NCBI GenBank assembly: GCA_028823855.1
Contig: JAPPFL010000036.1
Coordinates: 46,342 to 110,341 of the forward strand
Direction of reading: 5' to 3'
Source of the DNA: Albidovulum sp.
GTDB taxonomy: Bacteria > Pseudomonadota > Alphaproteobacteria > Rhodobacterales > Rhodobacteraceae
DNA: 64,000 nucleotides
Part shown: positions 8,889 through 18,121 of the stretch, one piece after another
Numbering within the stretch: position 1 is the first letter of the stretch
How the letters are laid out: each line of letters begins with the position of its first letter
Translations under genes and position numbers: made by a program
Notes under the pieces: model-generated
The model's database searches: none
What the model was told of the DNA's origin: nothing
What the model saw: the letters and a program-made list of their open reading frames with translations, nothing else

Positions 8889-9845
8889 TTACTGAATCCA
8901 TCCGTTGACAACATCCATGTTTTTCTCGACCCATTCCTCGGCGACGTCCTGAGGGTCCAGTTCGTCCCTTCCGATTTTCAGGATCCATTCGTTAATGGTG
9001 TCGGAATCAAGCTGAATCTGCTTTAGAAACTTCGCCGCTGCGGGATTGCGTTCATATAGCGACTTGGAAAATGAAACATAGACCTGCGCGTCGCTGTGCT
9101 TGCACGCGAATGTTGAAGCTTCCAACCAATCCTCTTGATCCAGCTTAAGATCCATGCAGCCTTCGGCCTGTTCGGGTTCGTCAATTGCCGTGATGTCATA
9201 AGCGGCATGAATCCATTCCGGCGTCCAATAATAGAAAATAATCGGCTTCTGATTGCCGTAGGAACTCTTTAGCTGCGCCTTGAACGTAGCGTCCGAAATT
9301 ATTTCCGGCTCCCAAAGATCTGAAAGCCCATAGCTCTTGAATTTGACCTGCCACATCTTGGTTGACTTCCAAGCGGCGTCGCCTGCCCAGTATTCGCCCT
9401 TGCCATTGCCGTCCTTGTCGAACATCGCCGCAATCTCCGGCTTAGCCAAATCGTCGAAGCTGGAAACTTGATCAGCAATATAATTCGGAACGAATAGTGC
9501 CTGCGTGCCAAGATAGGGAGAATTGTGGTCGACCGACTGCGCCTCGACGACGTATTTGTCCCAAAGGGCCTGCTGGTTCGGCATCCACATGTCGGTATAG
9601 ACATCCGCCGAGCCGTCGCCCTTGTCCATTCCGGCCGCAACGATTGATTGGTCCGACAATCCGTCGATGATTTCGGCTTCGGAACCGAGAGGGCCCTCGA
9701 CAATTGCCTTTATAACGTGAGCAATCGCTTTCGCACCCGTCCAGTTCAAATCCGAAATTGCAACTTTCTCGGTAGCCGCCCAGCCTGCATTGGCTGTCAC
9801 CAAACTGGCTACCGCAGCAATTAAAGCGGAATGCAGCATTTTCAT
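8889..9845 (-). CDS. proX: Glycine betaine/proline ABC transporter substrate-binding protein
   Basis: A 318-residue periplasmic binding protein of the OpuAC/ProX family. Residues 1-23 form a signal peptide ending at GWA-AT. The mature part has the family features: DLNWTGAKAI at the start, a Trp-rich ligand region (DMWMPNQ, YYWTPEWIHAAYDI) suited to an aromatic cage for a quaternary ammonium group, and two late cysteines (EGCMDL, FACKH). GGAGGA lies six bases before the ATG. The matching ATPase and permease are not adjacent but at 18.1-20.7 kb on the same strand, so this protein is probably the detached binding component of that transporter. Ligand could be betaine, proline betaine, choline or a similar osmolyte. 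Confidence 0.9.
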   Translation of the reverse strand: MKMLHSALIAAVASLVTANAGWAATEKVAISDLNWTGAKAIAHVIKAIVEGPLGSEAEIIDGLSDQSIVAAGMDKGDGSADVYTDMWMPNQQALWDKYVVEAQSVDHNSPYLGTQALFVPNYIADQVSSFDDLAKPEIAAMFDKDGNGKGEYWAGDAAWKSTKMWQVKFKSYGLSDLWEPEIISDATFKAQLKSSYGNQKPIIFYYWTPEWIHAAYDITAIDEPEQAEGCMDLKLDQEDWLEASTFACKHSDAQVYVSFSKSLYERNPAAAKFLKQIQLDSDTINEWILKIGRDELDPQDVAEEWVEKNMDVVNGWIQ

Positions 9846-10420
9846 TTTGTCCTCCGATTTAGATTGGATTTCTTGAAGATTCCTGCTCCATTAGAGCAAT
9901 TCTCGTTCCTCCAAGCCGAATAACTTATCACCTACCTTAATTTTCGATTACGGTCAATTTTTCAGAATGTTTCAAATCGATCAGCTTGCATAAACCTAAT
10001 TTTGCTCGGTTTGCGCTGAAATCGCGTTGTCAAATTGGTTCCGCCTTGCCGCCGACTTGAATTCAGTGTTCCCATTTTCGATCATTCCCCCGAATATTTT
10101 GGAATCATCCCGCGCAAACATCGATACCCGATTCAAAAAACGGCCGATCCGGCCTAGACACGGGAACGAAAACTCCTAAATGCCTTTTTCGAGACATACC
10201 GGCAATCGCGATGGTTGAATTTTCCCGTCGAGCAATCGCCCTTCCTTGGCAAAAACGCAAATTGGTCTAGTTGTTCGTGCCAGGGCAACGGAAAACCCGC
10301 ATGGCGGCTCGTCTAATCCGCGAGACGGCTTTCTCGGCAGGCTTGGAGAATGATTGCAATTTCTCCATATCGATTCGACATCGAACTGAAAAAAAAACGG
10401 AAAATTGCGCTAAGGTCTCG
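9846..10420. other. Intergenic region upstream of proX
   Basis: No gene found. The proX ribosome site and promoter must lie at its left end, but I see no strong -35/-10 pair. A minus-strand terminator-like hairpin is at 10134-10154. Confidence 0.5.
10134..10154 (-). terminator. Likely intrinsic terminator of the dehydrogenase operon
   Basis: On the minus strand GGCCG-GAT-CGGCC (10154-10142) forms a five-pair GC stem with a three-base loop, followed by GTTTTTT (10141-10135). It lies about 270 bases beyond the end of the last minus-strand dehydrogenase gene, and separates it from proX. Confidence 0.6.
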
Positions 10421-11170
10421 TCAATAGGCGGATGCGCCTGAATCCACCGGTAGAATCGCGCCCGTGATTTTCAATGATGCATCGGATGCCAAAAAGAGTG
10501 CAAGCGCGGCGACATCTTCGGGCGCGCACGGCCCGAGAAGCATCTTCTTATAGATCGGGTTTTCCGGCCCGATGAATTCGGAAACCCTTTCAGTCAGGAC
10601 AACTCCGGGAGCAAGCGCATTGACTCGAATTCCGTAACGCGACCACTGAAGCGCCAGCGCCCTTGTCAAAGAAAGTACGCCGCCCTTGGCAGCGGTGTAA
10701 GCATCCGCTCTAGCTGTCCCTTCGACCGCACGGTACGAGGACATGTTGATAATCGAACCGCCGGCTTGGTCGACCATATGAGGTATGATCGCTCGGCAAC
10801 AAAGCAATGTTCCGAATAGGTCGACTTTTACGACGCGCCAGAATTCATCGAGATCCAAATCAGTAACAGCGCCGTCATTACCGGAACCTCCGCCCGCGCA
10901 ATTGAACAGCACATCGATTTTTCGATTTATCTCAAGCACTTCCCGGACCATATCCGCTACTGATATTTCGTCGGCAACGTCGCACGCCACCGAAATAGCC
11001 CGACCGCCCTCGCAATTTATTCGTCTTGCAGCAAGGCTGGCGGCATCGCCGTTTTTGTCGGCTATTGCGACGAACGCTCCTTGTCGCGCAAATTCCGAAG
11101 CCGACGCAAGGCCGATGCCGGAAGCGCCGCCCGTCAAAACTATGGATTTGCCTTTTAGATTCGTTCCCAC
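10421..11170 (-). CDS. Short-chain dehydrogenase/reductase (SDR)
   Basis: A classical 249-residue SDR, NAD(P)-dependent and soluble. It has the nucleotide motif TGGASGIG near residue 14, NCAGG in the central strand, the catalytic Ser in NMSSY and the Tyr-x3-Lys pair in YTAAK, with a family-typical C-terminus (DSGASAY). An acidic residue after strand 2 (IADKNGD) favours NAD. The start is GTG at 11170, two bases after the stop of the upstream SDR gene, so the two are co-transcribed. A zinc alcohol dehydrogenase lies further upstream on the same strand. Substrate unknown. Confidence 0.85.
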   Translation of the reverse strand: MGTNLKGKSIVLTGGASGIGLASASEFARQGAFVAIADKNGDAASLAARRINCEGGRAISVACDVADEISVADMVREVLEINRKIDVLFNCAGGGSGNDGAVTDLDLDEFWRVVKVDLFGTLLCCRAIIPHMVDQAGGSIINMSSYRAVEGTARADAYTAAKGGVLSLTRALALQWSRYGIRVNALAPGVVLTERVSEFIGPENPIYKKMLLGPCAPEDVAALALFLASDASLKITGAILPVDSGASAY

Positions 11171-11172
11171 TG

Positions 11173-11892
11173 CTAAGATTCGGCAAATTTGCTTCCGCCG
11201 ACGACTTGGCTTGTCGGAAGCAATTCAATGGTCGATATATTGACGTGGCGCGGCGCGCGCAGGGCAAATAAAACAGCTTCCGCTACATCTTCGGGCTGAA
11301 GCACTTCTACATCGACGGAGCTGCCTTCGTGTTCTTCGATGTTTCCGGTTCTCGAATCGTAAAACTCGCTTAGCACCCGTCCGGGGCAAATCTCGGAAAC
11401 GCGAATTCCCGTGCCAAGCAATTCGTTGCGCAAATTTTGGGAAAACCGGTGCACAGCGCCTTTGCCCGCGCCGTAAACGGCGGATGTCAATGTGTGCAAG
11501 CCTGTAATCGAACCGATATTTACAATGTGGCCCTTGCCGGCTCTCAGCATATGCGGAATTGCGGCACGCGTCATTTGAACCGGGGCAGAGATATTTGTCG
11601 AAATAGACCGTTCGATATCTTCGCGGGAAAGCGACGATATTCCGAATATCCCTAATCCTATGCCAGCATTGTTTACTAGGATTTCCGGTCGTAGCCTTTC
11701 AACGAGCGGAATTGTCGCAGACAAATCGCCGACATCGGCAACCGCGACATCGCATCCTGTTCTGCGCGCGAGTTCCGCAAGCAAGTTTCCCCGGCGCGCA
11801 ATTGCCGTAACTTGTACATCTTCGCGACTCAATGCTTCGACAATCGCTGCGCCGATTCCACTGGATGCACCGGTTACAATTGCGCTCTCCAT
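11173..11892 (-). CDS. Short-chain dehydrogenase/reductase, YdfG-like
   Basis: A 239-residue SDR with TGASSGIG at residues 7-14, NNAGIG, catalytic Ser in NIGSITG and Tyr-x3-Lys in YGAGK. An arginine after strand 2 (IARRGN) suggests NADP preference. This subgroup includes YdfG-type 3-hydroxy acid dehydrogenases acting on serine, threonine or 3-hydroxy acids. The start at 11892 is chosen because TTGAGGAAAAG precedes it and the motif follows at once. A longer reading to 11934 would add 14 residues unlike the family. It forms a tight pair with the SDR at 10421. Exact substrate unknown. Confidence 0.82.
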   Translation of the reverse strand: MESAIVTGASSGIGAAIVEALSREDVQVTAIARRGNLLAELARRTGCDVAVADVGDLSATIPLVERLRPEILVNNAGIGLGIFGISSLSREDIERSISTNISAPVQMTRAAIPHMLRAGKGHIVNIGSITGLHTLTSAVYGAGKGAVHRFSQNLRNELLGTGIRVSEICPGRVLSEFYDSRTGNIEEHEGSSVDVEVLQPEDVAEAVLFALRAPRHVNISTIELLPTSQVVGGSKFAES

Positions 11893-12311
11893 CTTTTCCT
11901 CAAGCGTGGCTTTCAGCGATTGGACGCAAACCAAAATAGGATAGCTGAATTCTCGCGCACTGTTCCTGCTGGCTGGTCCCGCTTCCTTCCCGCTATTCTA
12001 CAACGCGCCACCCTATATTGACACTCAATTTTCCAATAGCTGCAACGGCAACTCAGGCTGCGTTCTACGATTTGCCTGGAAACTGCGCCGGATTTCATTC
12101 CAGCGCGGCCGAAGCCTTCGAAAAAATCGATATTTCGTACCAGTGAATTCCTTTTTGGTTTCCGACCGGCTTAGCTTTGCGCCAAACGAGCCGATTCCCT
12201 CGGTTTCGTGCTTTCAAAACCGACTGGAAGGCCTATATTTCAAGATTGTTTGGTCAAGCTGCAGACCGGATACGGAATCCCTCCATCGATGGATCAAGCC
12301 AGGATTCGCGA
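11893..12311. other. Intergenic gap between alcohol dehydrogenase and SDR pair
   Basis: About 420 bases with no gene I can support on either strand. It should hold the promoter of the SDR pair, but no clear promoter stands out. Confidence 0.5.
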
Positions 12312-13379
12312 TTATGGCTTAAGTACAATTCTCCCTACGACTTTACCCGATCTCAATTCTTCCAGCGCGTCGGCGGCTTCATCGAGTGGTCGAGCAGCAA
12401 TCGGAAATGATAGAGAAAGCCCCGAACGTACAAGTTCTACCAACTCCCGAAATTCCGACAATGAGCCGACGTAAGAACCCGCAAATCGCAGCATCCTGAA
12501 CGTCAGTTTTGGCAATGACATTGAATACGCTCCGCCAAATAGTCCTACGTGGATGTGCAGCCCACCTTTTCGCAAGGCGTTGAAACTAAAGTCGATCGTC
12601 TGAGGCAACCCGACGAAATCAATGGATGCGGCGATCCCGGCACCGGCTGACGATGCATTCTTTGCCATTTGAGCGGCAACCGATTCCTCTGCCGGATTGC
12701 AGACGGCCGTCGCGCCAAGTTTCAAAGCCGCAGCTCGGCGGTCCGAATTTATGTCGGCAACGATGATTTTGGCTTTGCACAGAGCTTTTGCAATGCATAG
12801 CGCAGCAAGTCCGACGCCCCCCGCACCGATAATCACTACTGTATCATCGGGCATTAGATTATCCGGTTCGATTTTTTTGATGGCGCTGAACGCGGTCAGG
12901 CCGGAACAAACAAGTGTGCATGCGCGATCAATGTCAATCCCCGAGAAATCTACCAAGTACTTGGCATCGGGAACGATTACAAAGTCCGAATATGCTCCAT
13001 CCCGACGGGTTCCGATTGTCGTCGGGAAGTCGCATGCCTGAGCCAAACCGTTGTTGCAAGCCTCGCATGAACCGCATTCAAACCAAGGGTATATTGCGAA
13101 CCTTTTTCCAACAAGCGACGAGTCCGCGTCGGGACCGACCGATACAACGCGACCCGCCGGCTCGTGCCCCAAGGTAAATGGTAGCTTCACGCCACGGTCC
13201 GGTATTTGCAGTTTCTCGCCATTGCCGAGATCAAAGTAGCCTTCCCAAATGTGGATGTCGCTATGGCAGACTCCGCATGCCTCGATTGCCACAAGAATTT
13301 CAGTTCCCTTGGGCTGCGGCGCGTCTTTTGTCCGCATCTCCAATGGCTCGCCCCATTCGACAATTTGCATTGAGCGCAT
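12312..13379 (-). CDS. Zinc-dependent alcohol dehydrogenase (MDR family)
   Basis: A 355-residue medium-chain dehydrogenase oxidising an alcohol with NAD(P). Catalytic zinc ligands are visible as GVCHSD and the GHEPAGRV histidine. The structural zinc lobe is partly changed: CGSCEACNNGLAQAC keeps four cysteines. The Rossmann motif is GAGGVGLAAL, and IVADIN after it favours NAD. AGAGGAGG sits nine bases before the ATG at 13379. It lies upstream of two SDR genes on the same strand but 420 bases away. Substrate unknown; a primary or aromatic alcohol is possible. Confidence 0.88.
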   Translation of the reverse strand: MRSMQIVEWGEPLEMRTKDAPQPKGTEILVAIEACGVCHSDIHIWEGYFDLGNGEKLQIPDRGVKLPFTLGHEPAGRVVSVGPDADSSLVGKRFAIYPWFECGSCEACNNGLAQACDFPTTIGTRRDGAYSDFVIVPDAKYLVDFSGIDIDRACTLVCSGLTAFSAIKKIEPDNLMPDDTVVIIGAGGVGLAALCIAKALCKAKIIVADINSDRRAAALKLGATAVCNPAEESVAAQMAKNASSAGAGIAASIDFVGLPQTIDFSFNALRKGGLHIHVGLFGGAYSMSLPKLTFRMLRFAGSYVGSLSEFRELVELVRSGLSLSFPIAARPLDEAADALEELRSGKVVGRIVLKP

Positions 13380-13517
13380 GAATTTTCTGCCTCCTCTATA
13401 AATTTGTTGCGGAAGGTCGACGATTGACTTGCCGGCACGCTCTTTTACATATTCCAATCCTCGACCTAACGTCTATTCGAGCCGCCATGTTTCGGTGCGT
13501 AGCTGATGTCTTGGCAA

Positions 13518-14903
13518 TTAGGCTGCTAACGCGATTCGTCCGATATGCTTCTCTGCGCTCGCAACGCCGAATTGGTCGCCTAGGCGTTCGCAAACCTCGG
13601 AATATTTGCGCCACGTTGAAACGCTGTTCTTCCGGCTGGACGTTCGTTCTTCGAGAAGCGACAATGCCAATCGCAAATCGTTTTTTCGTATAGCCGCTTC
13701 CAAGAGGTAAATTTCGAACACGTCTCGCTGCGCATGGCTTCCGCCGATGCATTGGAATTCCTTTCGAAGCGGAAGCATTGCGTCTACGGTCGATGCGTAG
13801 TCGCCACGATAGAAGTCTCGAACGGCTTCGCAAACGGGAACCGCGACGCGTTCGACAGGGCGAGACTGGTACCTGCCTTCGCCCTTCGCGAACGCTTTCA
13901 GCGATTCCAGATGCCGTAGCGAATGATCGTTCCTGTCCGTTCTCCCGAAAGCCATGGCGTAGTGCGGTTCGGTAAATAAATGCACATGATCGCCGGCGCG
14001 TCCTTCGGACACGATAGCGAGCGGTTCCCAGCGATTGCCTACATCTACACCCGCAAATTCCAATCGAGCCAAAAGCGATGCCGCGTTTTGCGTATCGAGA
14101 TAGAAATCCGATTCTTCAGGCCAAACCGCCGCGTCGTAAAGTTCGAGAACTTTAGCGTATTCTCCTCGCTCGAAAGCAAACAATGCTGTATGCCACCAGA
14201 GGTGATCCTTAAAGAGGCCTCGATCCGCCCATTTGCTCAAAGGCTGGTTCAGCCAATTGAGCCCCGCTTTAAGGTCGCCTTGCATTTCATAAACATGCGC
14301 GACAGCGTGAATTGCCCACAAGTCGTCGGAATGCAACTCTACCGCAAGTCGACCGCTTTTTTCCGCGTTTCGATAATCCCCCGCTTCTTCAAGCGCGAAA
14401 GAATACATGCCTAGAACATGGGAATAGCCCGGAATGCTGCTGTCCCAGCTCATCAAGGAATTTTCGCAAGCGCGCTTCATTTCGCTCACGCGACCAAACC
14501 AGAAAAGCATAAAGTGCTGAAATTTCAGGGCGAGAATGTCTTGCGGATAGGCTGCCAAGATTTCGTCCCAGCTATGCAGCGCTTCGTCAGGGTTTTTGGC
14601 GATCCAGCCTCGCAGCGCCTTCAAATGCAGCTTTTCGCGCGAGTTCATCGTCTCTTCCAGCGCGGACGCCCGGTCCGCGCAGGAGCGCGCCGCGGGTAGC
14701 ATCTCTTTTTTTCCCATGCCGACGAGCAAATAACCTTTTAGCAAGTGGGACATGGCAAATTCGGGAGCTTCGTCGCACAGTGCTTCAAGTTCAGGAAATG
14801 CGGACGCACGGTAGTCCAAGCTGTCAATCACGATTTCATTGAACCTGGCCGCCTGCCGCGCGTCGGCGCCGGATAGCCCTAGGCCTTTGTCGTCAGCTGT
14901 CAT
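13518..14903 (-). CDS. Tetratricopeptide-repeat protein of the TTC38 family
   Basis: A 461-residue, probably cytoplasmic protein of helical repeats. It matches the TTC38-like family first named from animals and common in proteobacteria. Characteristic stretches are HLLKGYLL, ALKFQHF, GYSHVLGMYSFALEEAGDY, WAIHAVAHVYEMQGD and HLWWHTALFAFERG, spaced about one TPR unit apart. The start at 14903 has GGAGTG upstream. Longer readings reach 15212 but add a basic, low-homology leader. No enzymatic motif is visible. The biochemical role of bacterial members is not established; it may be a protein-interaction scaffold or may bind a small molecule. Confidence 0.82.
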   Translation of the reverse strand: MTADDKGLGLSGADARQAARFNEIVIDSLDYRASAFPELEALCDEAPEFAMSHLLKGYLLVGMGKKEMLPAARSCADRASALEETMNSREKLHLKALRGWIAKNPDEALHSWDEILAAYPQDILALKFQHFMLFWFGRVSEMKRACENSLMSWDSSIPGYSHVLGMYSFALEEAGDYRNAEKSGRLAVELHSDDLWAIHAVAHVYEMQGDLKAGLNWLNQPLSKWADRGLFKDHLWWHTALFAFERGEYAKVLELYDAAVWPEESDFYLDTQNAASLLARLEFAGVDVGNRWEPLAIVSEGRAGDHVHLFTEPHYAMAFGRTDRNDHSLRHLESLKAFAKGEGRYQSRPVERVAVPVCEAVRDFYRGDYASTVDAMLPLRKEFQCIGGSHAQRDVFEIYLLEAAIRKNDLRLALSLLEERTSSRKNSVSTWRKYSEVCERLGDQFGVASAEKHIGRIALAA

Positions 14904-15438
14904 CGGATGGTCACTCCAAATTTCGTTTTCCGAAGAATTTTTCGATTCGGATCTACCGATTCGCCCAAAGGACAATTCGGGATTCGTACTGAAAGCAGGA
15001 TTAACACAAAAGGCATTCCGGGCAATATATGTCGCGCCGACCCGCGACCCAACGGTACGGGCCAGCCTTATGATCAGAACGCGGCGCTCGAACTTGGTCG
15101 CCTTCAGTCGATTCATTCTGCGTTCAATGACTCCTGATTCGAGCTTCTCGATTGGTGTCGAACCGCCATTTCCTCCGCCTGGTACAAGCGCGATTCGAGA
15201 GCGCATTCTCAAAAGTTGAACCGGCGATCAAGTTCCAGGCCGGATTTGAAATTTTCATAACGCGTTAAAGAAAATCACTGTACATAAAGCCGAGCACCGT
15301 TGGGATGGACCGATTCGGCAACGAGACCGGCGGCCATGCGGACGGAGTTCGAATTCTACGTCCCGCTCGGGCGGCAGGGGCTGCGCTCGCACGCGGCATG
15401 AATGATCTTTTCGAATCGAAAGGAAATCCAAAGGAATT

Positions 15439-16866
15439 ATGATGGGAAAGACTTCGATTTGGCCGCTCATACTTGCTGGAGGGACGGGCGAACGACTATG
15501 GCCCGTTTCGCGCAGGTCGCTTCCCAAGCAATTCCAAGCCCTGAATTCCGATATCTCGCTCTTCCAAGAATGCGCGCTTCGATTGCTCGATGCGGCAAAG
15601 CGCTCTCCGGTCGTACTGTGCAACAGCCAGCACCGTTTCATTGCGGCGGAGCAATCGAGGCTGATCGGAATCAATCCCAGCGCGATACTCTTGGAACCGG
15701 CGCGGCGGAATACCGCGCCCGCAATCGCGGCCGGATCCTACTGGATTGCCGAAACTGATCCAAACGCCGTGGTTATAGCGGCACCCGCCGATCACGTGAT
15801 CGAAAGCGGTCCCGCATTCCGCGAGGCTATAGAAGAGGCGGCAGCGGTCGCATCGGACGGCTATATCGTCTCGGTCGGCGTTGAGCCGACCCACCCGGGC
15901 GTAGGATTCGGCTACATTTGCCAGGGCGGTAGAATCGACCGCGGACGAACGGCTTGCAGAATCTACAGATTTGTCGAGAAGCCGGATAGAGAGACGGCCG
16001 AGCACTTTCTTCGACAAGGAACATACTGGTGGAACACCGGCATATTCGTATTTTCCGCAAGTGCAGTTCTCGAGGAACTCGAATCCAGCCAGCCTCGAAT
16101 CGCCGAAGGCGCCAAGCGCGCCGTATCCGCAGCTACAACCGATTTGGATTTTTTGCGCCTCGAGGAAATCGCCTTCAAGGAATGCCCGTCGATTTCCATC
16201 GACTACGCTCTGATGGAGCAAACCCGCAGGGGCGCCGCGGTCAGGCTAGACGCAGCTTGGCACGACATCGGCTCCTGGTCCGGTGCGCTGAGCGCAAGCG
16301 AAAAGAACTCGGACGGCAGCGTCGCCAAGGGCAATGTGTACCTCGACAACGTCCAAAATTCGTATATCCGCTCGGACGGCGCGCTGGTTGCCGTCAAGGA
16401 CGTTCGGAATCTTTCGGTCGTGGCGACGCGCGATGCCGTGCTCGTTTGCGACCTGGAAAATTCACAGGAAGTTCGCTCGCTTGTGCGCGGTCTCGCCGAG
16501 GCGGGACGAAGCGAAAGCGAATTTCACGTTAAGGACTACCGGCCCTGGGGGAACTTCGAGGTTGTCGACGAGGGCGTGAGGTTTCTCGTCAAACGCCTGC
16601 AGATCGACCCCGGCGCCAGCATCAGCCTTCAAAAACATCGCCATCGCGCCGAGCACTGGGTAGTCGTCCAAGGCCGGATTCAAGTGACTCGCGACGATGA
16701 GGTCATGGAGTTCGCCGTTGATCAATCCGTCTATATACCCAAGGGAGCCGTCCACAGGATCACTAATCCCGGCGACGCGCCGGCTCTGGTCGTCGAGGTC
16801 CAGACCGGAGAGCATCTGAGTGAGGACGACATCGTCCGCTTCGAGGACATCTACAAGCGAGCCTGA
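15439..16866 (+). CDS. manC: Mannose-1-phosphate guanylyltransferase / mannose-6-phosphate isomerase
   Basis: A 475-residue bifunctional enzyme that isomerises fructose-6-phosphate to mannose-6-phosphate and makes GDP-mannose from mannose-1-phosphate and GTP. The N-terminal nucleotidyltransferase has LAGGTGERLWPVSR, QHRFI, PADHVI, and FVEKP. The C-terminal cupin holds the isomerase motif KRLQIDPGASISLQKHRHRAEHW with its metal-binding histidines. AAAGGA precedes two tandem ATG codons; the first is used here. It is convergent with a dolichol-phosphate-mannose-like glycosyltransferase, consistent with GDP-mannose supply for a cell-surface glycan. A separate phosphomannomutase would be needed and is not in this window. 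Confidence 0.93.
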   Translation: MMGKTSIWPLILAGGTGERLWPVSRRSLPKQFQALNSDISLFQECALRLLDAAKRSPVVLCNSQHRFIAAEQSRLIGINPSAILLEPARRNTAPAIAAGSYWIAETDPNAVVIAAPADHVIESGPAFREAIEEAAAVASDGYIVSVGVEPTHPGVGFGYICQGGRIDRGRTACRIYRFVEKPDRETAEHFLRQGTYWWNTGIFVFSASAVLEELESSQPRIAEGAKRAVSAATTDLDFLRLEEIAFKECPSISIDYALMEQTRRGAAVRLDAAWHDIGSWSGALSASEKNSDGSVAKGNVYLDNVQNSYIRSDGALVAVKDVRNLSVVATRDAVLVCDLENSQEVRSLVRGLAEAGRSESEFHVKDYRPWGNFEVVDEGVRFLVKRLQIDPGASISLQKHRHRAEHWVVVQGRIQVTRDDEVMEFAVDQSVYIPKGAVHRITNPGDAPALVVEVQTGEHLSEDDIVRFEDIYKRA

Positions 16867-16906
16867 AGATGAGCTGGAATCGCGCTCCGAAGAAGGCAGC
16901 GGCCAT

Positions 16907-18013
16907 TTACGGATTCTTGCGCCTACGGCCGGCTCTCGGGAAAACGAACAAAGTAGCCATGGCGTAATTCGCGGCGGTGCCGAGCGCTACGCCGCAAATC
17001 AAAGCGAATGTCTGGTTGCGCTGAAATAAATCCAGCATTCCGGTAAGCGCCAGATAACTTCCGAAATTGGCCCCGAAACCGACAAGGCTGCCGCCGACGA
17101 ACTTGACCCACTGCCAGCCCGGCCGACGCTTCGGCCGCTCTTCAAATGTTAAGTTCCTGTTGAGCCACCAGTTCCAGCTGGCCGCGATCCAGAACGAAAT
17201 GAGGCGGGCGACTCTGTGGTCAACGCCGGCCCATCGAATGCCCCAAAACACAGCAATATCGACCAATAGGCCGCTGGAGCCGACCATTACGAAGGATACC
17301 ATCCTTCCCGGCCTGCCAAAGCGAAACAAATAAAGCCGCCACAAGTGCCGCAGATAATTGATCTGCTGCCTAGCGTTCATCTTGCTTTGGCCGACGCTTC
17401 GATCCTTAAAGAAAATGGGAACCTCGACCACGTCGAGTTCGCCTCGAACCATGAGTTCTAGGCCGATCTTGAATCCAATCGGCCGCAGTTCGCTCAAAAC
17501 GGGAAGCTGGCGGAGGTCCGCGGCGAAAAATCCCGACATCGGATCCGCGCAACTGACGAGCGGCTTCGTCAATATTGTCGCAAGTCGCGACTGCAGCAGG
17601 CGGTCCGCGCCCCATTCCTCGTCAAGCGAACTGCCGGGCAGATACCGACTTCCCACGACCATGGGCTTTCCTTCGCTGAGCGAAGCAAGCAATTCCGGAA
17701 TCGCCTCGGGTGGATGCGACAAGTCGGCATCCATGACGACGACGACATCGTGATGCGCAAGTTCCATGCCGCGCACGACTGAGAGCGATAAATCGCGTCT
17801 CGGCGCAATTCGAACTTCGAGGCGGACGGGCATATCGTCCGATAGCTCGGCGACGACCTGCTCGATTCCGTCCCTCGAATCATCGTCGACGACGATCAGT
17901 TCCCATTCCAGGCCAGCCGCCCGCATGGTGCGCTCGATCCGGCGAGCCAGCGCCTCGAGGTTGCCCGCCTCGCGAAACGTCGGAACGACAATGGAAAGCG
18001 CCGTCGCACTCAT
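16907..18013 (-). CDS. Polyprenyl-phosphate mannosyltransferase-like GT2 with C-terminal GtrA domain
   Basis: A 368-residue two-domain protein. Residues 1-230 are a family 2 glycosyltransferase like dolichol-phosphate mannose synthase: SIVVPTFREAGN, VVDDDSRDG, the DAD nucleotide-sugar motif in MDADLSHPP, and RFGRPGRM leading into the membrane part. Residues 240-365 are a GtrA-type domain with four helices (FVMVGSSGLLVDIAVFW; WIAASWNWWLNR; KFVGGSLVGFGANF; CGVALGTAANYAMATLFVF). Such fusions transfer a sugar from GDP- or UDP-sugar to a lipid carrier and help it cross the membrane. Convergence with manC suggests mannose, but this is an inference. It begins close to its ATG with no strong ribosome site. 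Confidence 0.85.
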   Translation of the reverse strand: MSATALSIVVPTFREAGNLEALARRIERTMRAAGLEWELIVVDDDSRDGIEQVVAELSDDMPVRLEVRIAPRRDLSLSVVRGMELAHHDVVVVMDADLSHPPEAIPELLASLSEGKPMVVGSRYLPGSSLDEEWGADRLLQSRLATILTKPLVSCADPMSGFFAADLRQLPVLSELRPIGFKIGLELMVRGELDVVEVPIFFKDRSVGQSKMNARQQINYLRHLWRLYLFRFGRPGRMVSFVMVGSSGLLVDIAVFWGIRWAGVDHRVARLISFWIAASWNWWLNRNLTFEERPKRRPGWQWVKFVGGSLVGFGANFGSYLALTGMLDLFQRNQTFALICGVALGTAANYAMATLFVFPRAGRRRKNP

Positions 18014-18121
18014 GGCTGCGGATTCGTTTGAACGAAATGATCGCGCTTCCCGTGAAATCTAACGCTCAGTCGCCGCCAATGCGCGGCAGCGGGAATCGGT
18101 TTTGCCGGCAATTCGGTCCGC

